A DNA stretch of 64,000 nucleotides. Origin: an uncultured Bacteroidales bacterium (lineage in GTDB: Bacteria > Bacteroidota > Bacteroidia > Bacteroidales > ML635J-15). Every line of letters starts with the position of its first letter. The stretch's first letter is position 1. The stretch spans positions 789,140-853,139 of the forward strand of contig CAJOIT010000003.1 in the NCBI GenBank assembly GCA_905234755.1. The letters are read 5' to 3'. The notes below the pieces were generated by a model. That model saw only the letters and a program-made list of their open reading frames with translations. It did not search any database and was not told the origin of the DNA. The position numbers were made by a program, and so were the translations under genes. This document shows, one piece after another, positions 1-7,418 of the stretch.

Positions 1-74
1 AGTCCCACCGCCGAACCTGCCGCCACGGCAATGACGCCGAGTTTACCTGAGAAATTGCCTCTATTTTCTTTCAT
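1..74 (-). CDS. Sodium-dependent transporter (NSS/SNF family), N-terminal fragment
   Basis: Only the first 24 codons are in the window; the gene runs off the left edge. The peptide starts MKENRGNFSGKLG and continues IAVAAGSAVGL, which matches the first helix of neurotransmitter:sodium symporters, where the unwound Ala/Gly-Asn-Ala/Val-Gly segment binds sodium and substrate. The family imports amino acids or related compounds across the inner membrane with sodium. The start is the ATG at 74, preceded by an AT-rich leader. Substrate cannot be judged from this fragment. Confidence 0.8.
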   Translation of the reverse strand, partial: MKENRGNFSGKLGVIAVAAGSAVG

Positions 75-209
75 TGTCGCTAATTTTCTTAAACAAAAAC
101 TAAAAAACAAAAATAATTTTTTTCTAAAAAAAGAATGATGTTGATTTCAATTTTTTACACAAAATATCCTGCAATTCATTTTTGAATTACTGAACATTCG
201 AATATTTCA
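75..209. other. AT-rich divergent intergenic region
   Basis: Very AT-rich spacer between the divergent transporter start and the rhodanese gene. It holds poly-A/T runs and no ORF. It presumably carries both divergent promoters, but only the one for the rhodanese gene (-7 box at 210-217) is recognisable. Confidence 0.4.
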
Positions 210-217
210 TATTTTTG
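210..217 (+). promoter_or_regulatory. Bacteroidetes -7 box (TATTTTTG)
   Basis: Exact match to TAnnTTTG. It ends only 8 bases before the ATG at 226, so transcription would begin at or within a few bases of the start codon (a leaderless or nearly leaderless mRNA). No good -33 TTTG is seen at 19-21 bases upstream. Confidence 0.45.
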
Positions 218-225
218 CAACCAAT

Positions 226-621
226 ATGAAACGAACAATTATAATAGTAATCATTATTGCAATTGCAACAATAGCAGTTGTATTTATTTATCGCAATATG
301 AACAGCAATTTTACCACCATGAATGCCAACGATTTTGAGCTGGCAATTAAAGATGAGAATGTAATAATCGTTGATGTACGCACTGCAGATGAATATAGCG
401 GCGGACATATTCCAAACGCCATAAATATTGATGTTAAGCGTGCTGGCTTTCTCTACGAAGCCGATGAAAAGCTCTCCAAGGACAAAACAATTGCCGTTTA
501 TTGTCAAGGTGGTATACGCAGCCGCAAAGCCGCTTCTCTCCTATCAGATGGCGGTTATACCGTGATAAACCTCGCAGGAGGATTCTCCGAGTGGAAAGGT
601 GCAGGAAAGGAAACAGAGTAA
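226..621 (+). CDS. Membrane-anchored rhodanese-like domain protein
   Basis: A 131-residue protein. Residues 4-21 form one hydrophobic N-terminal helix that should anchor it in the inner membrane with the catalytic domain outside. Residues 32-128 are one rhodanese module: the DVRTADEY and GHIPNAINI signatures, then the active-site loop CQGGIRSR with the presumed persulfide-carrying Cys93. Single-domain rhodaneses of this kind move sulfane sulfur from thiosulfate or persulfides; the physiological donor is unknown. The gene is monocistronic and followed by a hairpin terminator at 658-684. Confidence 0.85.
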   Translation: MKRTIIIVIIIAIATIAVVFIYRNMNSNFTTMNANDFELAIKDENVIIVDVRTADEYSGGHIPNAINIDVKRAGFLYEADEKLSKDKTIAVYCQGGIRSRKAASLLSDGGYTVINLAGGFSEWKGAGKETE

Positions 622-657
622 AATAAATACAAAATAATCACGATGGAATGTAAAGAA

Positions 658-684
658 AAAAGTCCGACTAAAAGCCGGACTTTT
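658..684. terminator. Bidirectional intrinsic terminator
   Basis: Nine-base inverted repeat (AAAAGTCCG / CGGACTTTT) with a nine-base loop. It has A-runs on one side and T-runs on the other, so it can serve both the rhodanese gene and the convergent minus-strand gene ending at 708. Confidence 0.8.
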
Positions 685-707
685 GTAAGTTTAAGATAAC
701 CTTTGGT

Positions 708-1019
708 TTACATCAATGATGACCAGAGGCTTGCGTAAGCTGTTCCAAGTATCGCAACCCAGATAACCCAGTATACGATATACAAAGCACTAAGAATAAT
801 ACCAATGATAGATGTTATCTTACCTGCCTTAAGCATACCATCGCCAGTATATTGATCTGGAGCAGCATTATAAGCATCGGTTCCCTTCTTAGCAAGAACA
901 AGACCTATAATACCACATACTAAACCTACAAACATGCATCCAAATACTATGGAGCAAATACCCAATACCAATGCAGCTACTGCATACGGTGCATTCTGTT
1001 TTTGAATCTGATCAGTCAT
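708..1019 (-). CDS. Small CCC-motif/DUF4190-like membrane protein
   Basis: A 103-residue protein with a short hydrophilic N-terminus followed by two long glycine/isoleucine-rich hydrophobic hairpins (about residues 12-43 and 66-98). The segment VAALVLGICSIVFGCMFVGLVCGIIGLVLA has the pattern of the DUF4190 / 'CCC motif membrane protein' family that is common in Bacteroidetes. Function is unknown. The -7 box TAACTTTG lies at 1047-1054 with about a 25-base leader. Family assignment is by pattern only. Confidence 0.65.
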   Translation of the reverse strand: MTDQIQKQNAPYAVAALVLGICSIVFGCMFVGLVCGIIGLVLAKKGTDAYNAAPDQYTGDGMLKAGKITSIIGIILSALYIVYWVIWVAILGTAYASLWSSLM

Positions 1020-1046
1020 ATTATTAAATTTTTAATTTTTGTTCTG

Positions 1047-1054
1047 CAAAGTTA
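1047..1054 (-). promoter_or_regulatory. Bacteroidetes -7 box (TAACTTTG)
   Basis: Matches TAnnTTTG on the minus strand, 27 bases upstream of the ATG at 1019. Confidence 0.5.
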
Positions 1055-1144
1055 AACAAATCATGCCACATTTTATAAAATATATGATATATTTTTTAGC
1101 ATCATTATTCTTCTAATTTACAACTTATTGCGTCCATGACATCA

Positions 1145-1441
1145 TCAAAAAGCAACATTCTGGTATATCCAGTTGAACAGGAAAACGCCAAGATTAATCC
1201 AAACAATCATCCAACCTATCCGTTTTGTCATCTTTTTTGTGGCCAATAGGACAATGCAAGCAAGCAATGTCAAAAACCATGCTGCAAATGGTGGAAAACA
1301 TGCAATGCTTCCAAACACATCGCCTTGCAACAAAAGGATTAACCCTCGCTGAAAACCGCACATCGGGCAACTAAACCCAAACAACTGCTTGTGAAAGCAA
1401 GGCAGCATGTGCGAACTCAACCAATCAACTATACTTTCCAT
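1145..1441 (-). CDS. DUF2752 family membrane protein
   Basis: Read from the ATG at 1441 this is a 98-residue protein (MESIVDWL...). It carries the DUF2752 signature FSCPMCGFQRG, a CPxCGxxR motif next to a membrane helix, followed by a cysteine/proline turn and two more hydrophobic helices. Family function is not established. The ORF can be extended 12 codons upstream, but a perfect -7 box at 1448-1455 lies inside that extension, so the inner start is preferred. Confidence 0.7.
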   Translation of the reverse strand: MESIVDWLSSHMLPCFHKQLFGFSCPMCGFQRGLILLLQGDVFGSIACFPPFAAWFLTLLACIVLLATKKMTKRIGWMIVWINLGVFLFNWIYQNVAF

Positions 1442-1447
1442 ATTCCG

Positions 1448-1455
1448 CAAAATTA
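1448..1455 (-). promoter_or_regulatory. Bacteroidetes -7 box (TAATTTTG) next to the start codon
   Basis: Exact TAnnTTTG on the minus strand, only 6 bases upstream of the preferred ATG at 1441. If it is used, the DUF2752 transcript would be leaderless. Confidence 0.4.
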
Positions 1456-1498
1456 TGCAATCGCAAGTTAATGGCAAACAAAAAAATTATACTCCCCA

Positions 1499-1656
1499 GT
1501 CATTCCGTAAGACAAAGCGAACCGACTAAGGTACGTGTCGTGTGAGCCTGTCTGTACGGAATCTGTTCCACAACAACCCGTTAGCAGATTACGGACAGCA
1601 GTCTTCACAACGCTCTCCGTTCCGTATCGCGTGTTTCGACTAGCTTCCGAAATGAC
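1499..1656. repeat. MITE-like inverted-repeat element (copy A)
   Basis: The ends form an imperfect inverted repeat: GTCATTCCGTAAG near 1500 against CTTCCGAAATGAC at 1644-1656, 11 of 13 pairing. The inner 1586-1656 portion is closely similar to 27230-27299. The interior has no credible gene; the 66-codon ORF across it is fortuitous. It probably belongs to a non-autonomous intergenic repeat family. No clear target-site duplication is seen. Confidence 0.55.
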
Positions 1657-1700
1657 CCAAAGACTCAAATTATGTTGATTTTGTCAACTTAAATATAGTT

Positions 1701-1725
1701 CCCCAAAAAATTAGTACTTTTGGGG
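1701..1725 (+). promoter_or_regulatory. Promoter with overlapping inverted repeat
   Basis: The -7 box TACTTTTG is at 1715-1722. An exact 8-base inverted repeat, CCCCAAAA (1701-1708) and TTTTGGGG (1718-1725), overlaps it. This geometry suits a repressor operator or an early mRNA hairpin. It drives the RemB/Wzi-like pair. Confidence 0.4.
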
Positions 1726-1739
1726 CAAAATTAATTACC

Positions 1740-3311
1740 ATGCGAAAATACGCACTGCTATATCTTATCGCCATTGTGTTTGCCACTAGCGCATTTGCGC
1801 AAGATGACTTCACTATAGGTCATTTACAGAATCTGCGCGACAACGAAATATATTTCAAGGGAATTAACACAGCCATCAGACCGACAACCGGCGTCGAAAA
1901 CGAAGTTTACGACAGCCTCATTTTTCCAAAGAACGACAAAGTCGAGAAAAACTGGTTCGTCCGCAAGCTATTCCACGAACACCTATTTATTATAGGCAAC
2001 GAAAAATACAAGGTCTACTTCGACCCTATTTTCGACTTCCGCTACAACAGGTTAAACGACCTCTCCGACCCTACCAATCCTACTGCTGTCAACGGATATA
2101 CCAACACGCGCGGTGCAATAGTCAATGTAAAACTCAGCGAATATGTCTATCTGAACACCAGCATTTACGAAAATCAAGCAGTACTTCCCGCATATATGGA
2201 GGAAGTTTACAAGATAAAAGGCAACATTCCTGGATATGCCCGCGTGAAGAAACTTAACGGCTATTCTGAATTCGACTACGCCAACGCCTACGGTAATGTT
2301 TCGTTCCGTCCCATCAAATGCCTCAACTTCACCATCGGCTACGACCGCCTTTTCATTGGAGACGGAATGCACTCGATGATACTTTCAGACTACGCCGCAC
2401 CAATGCCATACGTAAAGACAAGCGTCAAGTTCGGCAAATGGGAATATGTAAACCTTGTTACACGGCTAATGCAGTACAACACAATGCATAATGTTGAAAC
2501 TGCCGACAAAGCCAGCAAGGTCGCCACATACAACATGATGATTTTCAATCCCCAAAACGGATGGCAGTTCACATTCTTCGAGCAAAGCATAATCGACCAC
2601 AAGAACAAGACATTCTGGGAAGGACTTGCACAAGGAATTCCTGTTGCAAGAATCTTCTACCCCATTGCCATAGAAAACACAAATGCCAGATTCGGTGCAA
2701 ATGTCATGTACGAACATCCAAAAATTGGTATCTTCTACACACAGGCCGTTATTAATACTGATAGATTTCTCTCAATGAATGCGGATTCATCATACAATTC
2801 GCACACTAACCTAAGTATGGATTTCCAAATCGGATATAAAAATCATAACTTAATAGGAGTCGAAGGTCTGAATTTGCAATTGGAATACAACCTAGCATAT
2901 CATATACACTCTTTCCTAAAAAACAATGTAAACGCCAATGGCAAACACGCAAAATGGCATACGCCGAATACAATAAACTCGAACTACGGACAATCGCTAA
3001 CAATACCAAAGAATCAAGACACCTATCTGTTTTCGGCAATGCTTTCATACCAGATAAAATGGTTCAAAATTATGGCGATGTACAATCTCTCTCCTTATAC
3101 ACAATATTTGGAAACATATCCACTACAATACGCTTCTCCCGATTGCTTTGTTCACACGCATGACCGCTTCGACTTCCAGTTCATCTACGAAATGAACCCC
3201 GTAAACCGAATGCAGTGGTTTGCAGGAATTTCGATGTACAACCTCTCGGAAAAACCTCTCGACTACTATTTCAGCATTGGATTCAGGACAGCATTAAGGA
3301 ACAACTATTAA
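1740..3311 (+). CDS. RemB/Wzi-like outer-membrane protein, first tandem copy
   Basis: A 523-residue protein with a Sec signal peptide (residues 1-20, cleavage after AFA). The rest alternates polar and aromatic residues as in a beta-barrel. The block GDGMHSMILSD at 207-217, followed by a proline/tyrosine turn, is typical of the capsule-assembly Wzi / gliding-motility RemB family, outer-membrane proteins linked to surface polysaccharide binding or motility. The downstream gene is a paralogue 12 bases away, so the two are one operon. Exact role is inferred only from the family. Confidence 0.6.
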   Translation: MRKYALLYLIAIVFATSAFAQDDFTIGHLQNLRDNEIYFKGINTAIRPTTGVENEVYDSLIFPKNDKVEKNWFVRKLFHEHLFIIGNEKYKVYFDPIFDFRYNRLNDLSDPTNPTAVNGYTNTRGAIVNVKLSEYVYLNTSIYENQAVLPAYMEEVYKIKGNIPGYARVKKLNGYSEFDYANAYGNVSFRPIKCLNFTIGYDRLFIGDGMHSMILSDYAAPMPYVKTSVKFGKWEYVNLVTRLMQYNTMHNVETADKASKVATYNMMIFNPQNGWQFTFFEQSIIDHKNKTFWEGLAQGIPVARIFYPIAIENTNARFGANVMYEHPKIGIFYTQAVINTDRFLSMNADSSYNSHTNLSMDFQIGYKNHNLIGVEGLNLQLEYNLAYHIHSFLKNNVNANGKHAKWHTPNTINSNYGQSLTIPKNQDTYLFSAMLSYQIKWFKIMAMYNLSPYTQYLETYPLQYASPDCFVHTHDRFDFQFIYEMNPVNRMQWFAGISMYNLSEKPLDYYFSIGFRTALRNNY

Positions 3312-3323
3312 AATCGACGCAAA

Positions 3324-4940
3324 ATGAAACGCATAGCATTAATATCAATCATAATTCTCGCGTCGGTAACAGCCTTCGCACAGAACCTGCAGGTACGCGA
3401 CTTCCGCATTGCACGCGACATAGAAAAGTCGGCAAACGGCAAATTCTCGACCACACACTCGTCAATGAAGCCGTACAGAACTTCTCCGCAGACAGAAATG
3501 TCGGATTCCATTGTCCCGATGAGTGACTTTGTTGCATACCAACTGCAAAATGACGACATTTACCTCAACATACAGCCAGTATATGAATTAAACGGTTTGT
3601 ACAACTTCGCTAGAAAGAACGACTTCCGCATTGCAGAAACGGCAGGAGCCATCATCGACTTTTCGCTCAAAGGCAAGCTGAATATCAACTATATGCTTAC
3701 CGAAACATACGGATATAAGAAAAGAGTTTCCCTACATGAACAACTCGCAGAACTCAAACCATACAATTTCGACAAAATCTGGGATTTCTACAACGACAAA
3801 AACTTAGCAAGAGGTTTCTTTATGGAGCAGACATTCAGCATCAACTATACGCCAGTAGAATTCTTCAGCATCGAAGCAGGAAATGGCAAGCATTTCTATG
3901 GAGACGGACGGCGTTCGCTTCTTCAATCTGACATTTGCAACAATTATCCGTACTTGAAAGTGGAAACCGAATTTCTCAACTTCAAGTATTCGTGCGTATG
4001 GTCGATGCTCGACGAAGGTTTGTATCTTCGCGATTTGCCCTCTGCCGACTGGGGATACACCAATATGAAATCATTTCAGGAAAGATGCAAGTACAATGTA
4101 ACGCATTACTTGGATTACCGCATTGGAAATCATGTAAACATTGCTATTTTCGAATCGGTAATGTCGAGCAAATTCCTATCGTTTGAATACTTCAATCCTG
4201 TAATTTTCTTGCGACCATTGGAATTTTCGATGGGAAGCAACGAAAACGCCTTAATGGGTGTAAATATGAAAGTATCGTTCAGCCAAAAGAACTGCATTTA
4301 CGGTCAGATTGTACTTGATGATGTAATTGTTGGACAACTTATGAACGACATAAAGCACAGGTTAAGCAGTTCATACACTGGTCAGTATGGCTGGTTTGCG
4401 AACAAATGGGGCATTCAAGGAGGAATGAAGTTCTTTGATATGTTCAAGGTAAAGAATTTGGACTGCTTTGTAGAAGGAAACATTGTACGCCCATACACAT
4501 ACTCACATAGCCAGCAAGAACTTACATACACTCATGCATACAAACCACTTGCCCATCCGCTTGGAGCAAACTTCGTGGAAGCATTGGGAGGCATCAGCTA
4601 TTTCAACGATGAGATAGAATGTGCGCTTGAAATGTCGTATGCCATTGTCGGTTGCGACTCATCATTCAATTCGCATTTCGGACAAAATGTTTTCTATCCC
4701 ACAATGGACGCCTACCAGCCTAACCAGAACAACATTCCAGTTTCAAGTTACTACAATGTACTATTGCAAGGCATCCGCACAAATGTCGCTACTGTGAAGT
4801 TCGATTTTGCATATTATCCGCTCAAAAACAAGGCATTGTCTGTTTTTGCAGAAATAGCACTGCGCTACAACAAGAACGAACTAAGAACAGATAAATATCT
4901 TGGTGTGAGTGTGGGTGTTAGGTCGAGGCTAATAAAATAA
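3324..4940 (+). CDS. RemB/Wzi-like outer-membrane protein, second tandem copy
   Basis: A 538-residue protein with a signal peptide ending AFAQ at residue 20. Its block GDGRRSLLQSD at 193-203 followed by NYPYLK aligns with the same position in the preceding gene, so the pair arose by tandem duplication and diverged a great deal. It is predicted to be an outer-membrane beta-barrel. The 12-base spacing implies co-transcription and perhaps a heteromeric or paired function in surface glycan retention. No catalytic residues are apparent. Confidence 0.6.
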   Translation: MKRIALISIIILASVTAFAQNLQVRDFRIARDIEKSANGKFSTTHSSMKPYRTSPQTEMSDSIVPMSDFVAYQLQNDDIYLNIQPVYELNGLYNFARKNDFRIAETAGAIIDFSLKGKLNINYMLTETYGYKKRVSLHEQLAELKPYNFDKIWDFYNDKNLARGFFMEQTFSINYTPVEFFSIEAGNGKHFYGDGRRSLLQSDICNNYPYLKVETEFLNFKYSCVWSMLDEGLYLRDLPSADWGYTNMKSFQERCKYNVTHYLDYRIGNHVNIAIFESVMSSKFLSFEYFNPVIFLRPLEFSMGSNENALMGVNMKVSFSQKNCIYGQIVLDDVIVGQLMNDIKHRLSSSYTGQYGWFANKWGIQGGMKFFDMFKVKNLDCFVEGNIVRPYTYSHSQQELTYTHAYKPLAHPLGANFVEALGGISYFNDEIECALEMSYAIVGCDSSFNSHFGQNVFYPTMDAYQPNQNNIPVSSYYNVLLQGIRTNVATVKFDFAYYPLKNKALSVFAEIALRYNKNELRTDKYLGVSVGVRSRLIK

Positions 4941-4978
4941 TCCGCCGTTTCGACTACGCTCAACGAGCGGAATTGCTT

Positions 4979-5054
4979 AGTTATTGGTTTCTCTTTGTCG
5001 GTTTCCAAACGCCGGACTCTACGCCTTTCATTGCCTTGAACATACCGACAAGCA
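4979..5054 (-). pseudogene. 3'-end remnant of a GT2 glycosyltransferase gene
   Basis: This 76-base piece matches the last 25 codons and stop of the GT2 gene at 7419-8585 (aligned to 7417-7492) with four differences over 74 bases. It encodes LLVGMFKAMKGVES and then GVWKPTKRNQ plus stop. Two differences are synonymous and the other two fall in one codon (Arg to Lys). Similarity ends sharply at about 5054. It is probably the surviving tail of a deleted paralogue or a short recombination product. Confidence 0.75.
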
Positions 5055-5118
5055 AAGAGAACCTTATTCTTATGACTACTATTTTTATCGTAACATTTTT
5101 AGGACGAGATAGCAAGAT

Positions 5119-5152
5119 ACAAAAAAGAGGAGCTTTAACTCCTCTTTTTTGT
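5119..5152. terminator. Bidirectional intrinsic terminator
   Basis: Fourteen-base perfect inverted repeat (ACAAAAAAGAGGAG / CTCCTCTTTTTTGT) around a six-base loop, between convergent genes. The A/T ends provide a U-run in both directions. Confidence 0.85.
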
Positions 5153-5156
5153 AAAA

Positions 5157-6506
5157 CTATTTTCCAATCATTTGAATATCCACCTCAACGCGTCTATTCT
5201 TGGCTCGACCTTCCTCCGTATCATTGGTGTCAATCGGATACTTAAGGCCATACCCAACAATTGTCATCTTTGATGACGGCACACCTTTCTTCAAGAAATA
5301 ATTGAAGACCGATTTTGCTCTGTCCTCAGACAATTTCTGGTTATATGCTTCTGAGCCTACATTGTCTGTATGACCGCTAATTCTGAACTGCATATTAGGG
5401 AATTTCTTGTACAAATCCACAAATTCATCCAATTGTTTTTCGGCTTCCTTTTCCATTACGGCTGATGCAAACTCGAATTTCATATCATACATGCAGATGC
5501 GTTTGTCATCAATCGGCACATTCTTCATGATAAAGTTTTTCATATCTTCAATTGAATAACATTCTTTTGTCTCATATACAACTTCAGTATCCAATTTCGG
5601 TTCCTCCTTTACGGTATCCACTGGTTCAGGTTCTGACTCCGATTCTGGCTCCGGTTCTGACTCAGGAGCAGGAGTTTCCTCCACCACTTGTACAATCTCC
5701 ACAACTTCTTCCTTCTTTTCCTCCTCCTGCGGAGTGCTTTCTACCAACTGCGGAGTGTTATCCACAACTGTTGGCGTATTGTCAACTACACTTGCTTTTT
5801 TCTTAAGCGGAATAGCCCATGATATTGTGACCGCAGCCTCAATGCCGACATTTTTACGAGTGCCAGACACTTCATATACCGGCAGGTTAACGGCATTGGC
5901 CGTATTATTCAATTCCTTATCGCTGAATGTATTTAAAAATCCGAGATTATAGCCGCCCTCCACTCCAATATAAAGTCTATGACCTCCAACAGGAATCGGG
6001 AACCTAATACCGGCACCTACAAATACACTGAAATCAAGCGGACTGATACTTGCATTTGACAAGTCAACATTAACAGATGTGCCTCTGGAATTATAGTAAG
6101 CTTTGCCACCTATGGCAAGGTTGGCAGATGGAGCTGCCATTATGTACGGCTGGACTTTCTTCCTCCAGAAAAAAGCATAGCCGATAGGAAGACGCAGGTC
6201 AAGATAATTTGCATTAAGCCTATAGTTTATATCGGACCACGAGAGTTTAGCCCCACGGTCAGTATAGAGAGCATTAAGTCCAACGAAAAAACCTTTAACA
6301 TCGATTCCAGCAAACATTCCTAATTGCTTACCGAAACCATACTGGTGATTATAGAAACTTATATCATTGGAAGAATAGTGCATGTCATAAATATTAACAC
6401 CTCCACGAGCTCCAAGAACAAAATAGCAATTGGAAGGCTCTGCATTCTGGGCATACGAACCTAAAAACGAAACGGCCACAAATAATAAAATAACAATCCT
6501 TTTCAT
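5157..6506 (-). CDS. OmpA-family outer-membrane protein
   Basis: A 449-residue protein with a signal peptide (1-19), an N-terminal porin-like beta-barrel (about 25-230), a glutamate/proline/serine-rich linker (about 240-305) and a C-terminal OmpA peptidoglycan-binding domain (about 335-449). The domain shows SGHTDNVGSEAYNQKLS and then EDRAKSVFNYF, including the conserved Asp and Arg that contact diaminopimelate. It should tie the outer membrane to the cell wall. It lies 2 bases after a lipoprotein gene on the same strand and is presumably co-transcribed with it. Confidence 0.85.
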   Translation of the reverse strand: MKRIVILLFVAVSFLGSYAQNAEPSNCYFVLGARGGVNIYDMHYSSNDISFYNHQYGFGKQLGMFAGIDVKGFFVGLNALYTDRGAKLSWSDINYRLNANYLDLRLPIGYAFFWRKKVQPYIMAAPSANLAIGGKAYYNSRGTSVNVDLSNASISPLDFSVFVGAGIRFPIPVGGHRLYIGVEGGYNLGFLNTFSDKELNNTANAVNLPVYEVSGTRKNVGIEAAVTISWAIPLKKKASVVDNTPTVVDNTPQLVESTPQEEEKKEEVVEIVQVVEETPAPESEPEPESESEPEPVDTVKEEPKLDTEVVYETKECYSIEDMKNFIMKNVPIDDKRICMYDMKFEFASAVMEKEAEKQLDEFVDLYKKFPNMQFRISGHTDNVGSEAYNQKLSEDRAKSVFNYFLKKGVPSSKMTIVGYGLKYPIDTNDTEEGRAKNRRVEVDIQMIGK

Positions 6507-6508
6507 AA

Positions 6509-7207
6509 CTATTCCATTTTTTCAGTTTTTACACTTCTTGTACATTTTTGCGACTGACATTTAGCCTCATCACTTGCCGATTTTGACCACTCGCACTTTT
6601 CTGCCAAACCATCTTCATCCCTAAATACACGACATGCATTTACATCCATAATTAAATTGTATGGATCCTTCTTTTCCAAAATAGCAAATGCATACTTTAT
6701 GTTTTCAATTCCGTTTTCAGCAACTGTACCAGAAATAATGGTTGCCGATTTTGCTGTTACTTCATGGTACATATTATCATAATATATGTAATTTGTCGTA
6801 TATGCAACGAAATAGGCTGTAAAATCTTGTCCGCTGCCTACAACATACACCTCAGGTGATTCCGTCTCCGAAAGTCCCTGCTTTTCATAATAGGCAGCCA
6901 TACCACCTGTCGTTTGACTTTGGAACGACAAGTATAAATCTGCCATTCCATAAACATTTTCTTGGTACCCATCCGAAGCATACTCTAATTTAAATGGACT
7001 CATAACAAATTTACCATTTATGGATGGTGGATCTATTCCTTCGTTAATAGGCACAACACCATAAAATGGACCCTTTATATCCTGAGGGACTTCTCCTTGT
7101 GGGATTTCACTGAACGGCAATACAATGGTATCCATGTCTTCTTTCAGACATCCAGTGAGTCCGATTGCAATTACCATTAATAAAAATAATAGTCGAACTT
7201 TTCTCAT
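6509..7207 (-). CDS. Hypothetical lipoprotein
   Basis: The ATG at 7207 gives 232 residues beginning with a lipoprotein signal peptide (MRKVRLLFLL then an LTGC lipobox; lipidated Cys at about 20). The ORF continues 32 codons upstream with no signal-like sequence, so the inner start is chosen. The mature part is a mixed beta-rich domain with no motif I recognise; the C-terminal 45 residues contain four cysteines and many charged residues. It is probably exposed at the outer membrane. It is the first gene of a two-gene unit with the OmpA-family gene. Confidence 0.65.
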   Translation of the reverse strand: MRKVRLLFLLMVIAIGLTGCLKEDMDTIVLPFSEIPQGEVPQDIKGPFYGVVPINEGIDPPSINGKFVMSPFKLEYASDGYQENVYGMADLYLSFQSQTTGGMAAYYEKQGLSETESPEVYVVGSGQDFTAYFVAYTTNYIYYDNMYHEVTAKSATIISGTVAENGIENIKYAFAILEKKDPYNLIMDVNACRVFRDEDGLAEKCEWSKSASDEAKCQSQKCTRSVKTEKME

Positions 7208-7418
7208 ATTCTTTAGTAAAGGCTTCGTGTAACATATCATTCCGTCACTTTTCCAAACTTTGTGAAGCCAATTAAAACAAAGATTGAAAAAATAACGCTT
7301 CAAATTTAAAAAAAATTTTTTATTAGGATTTAAAAAAAATGAAAAATATAAAAAAAATTATTTCAAGTCAATAACATAGTACGACAAGAAATAGAATTGT
7401 CATTATTGCTAGAATCAG

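Noticed and set aside
1468..1668. 66-codon minus-strand ORF across repeat copy A
   Set aside because: It overlaps an inverted-repeat element and has no family motif, leader or promoter of its own.
4973..5245. 90-codon plus-strand ORF
   Set aside because: It is the antisense reading of the glycosyltransferase tail and runs through the terminator into the OmpA gene.
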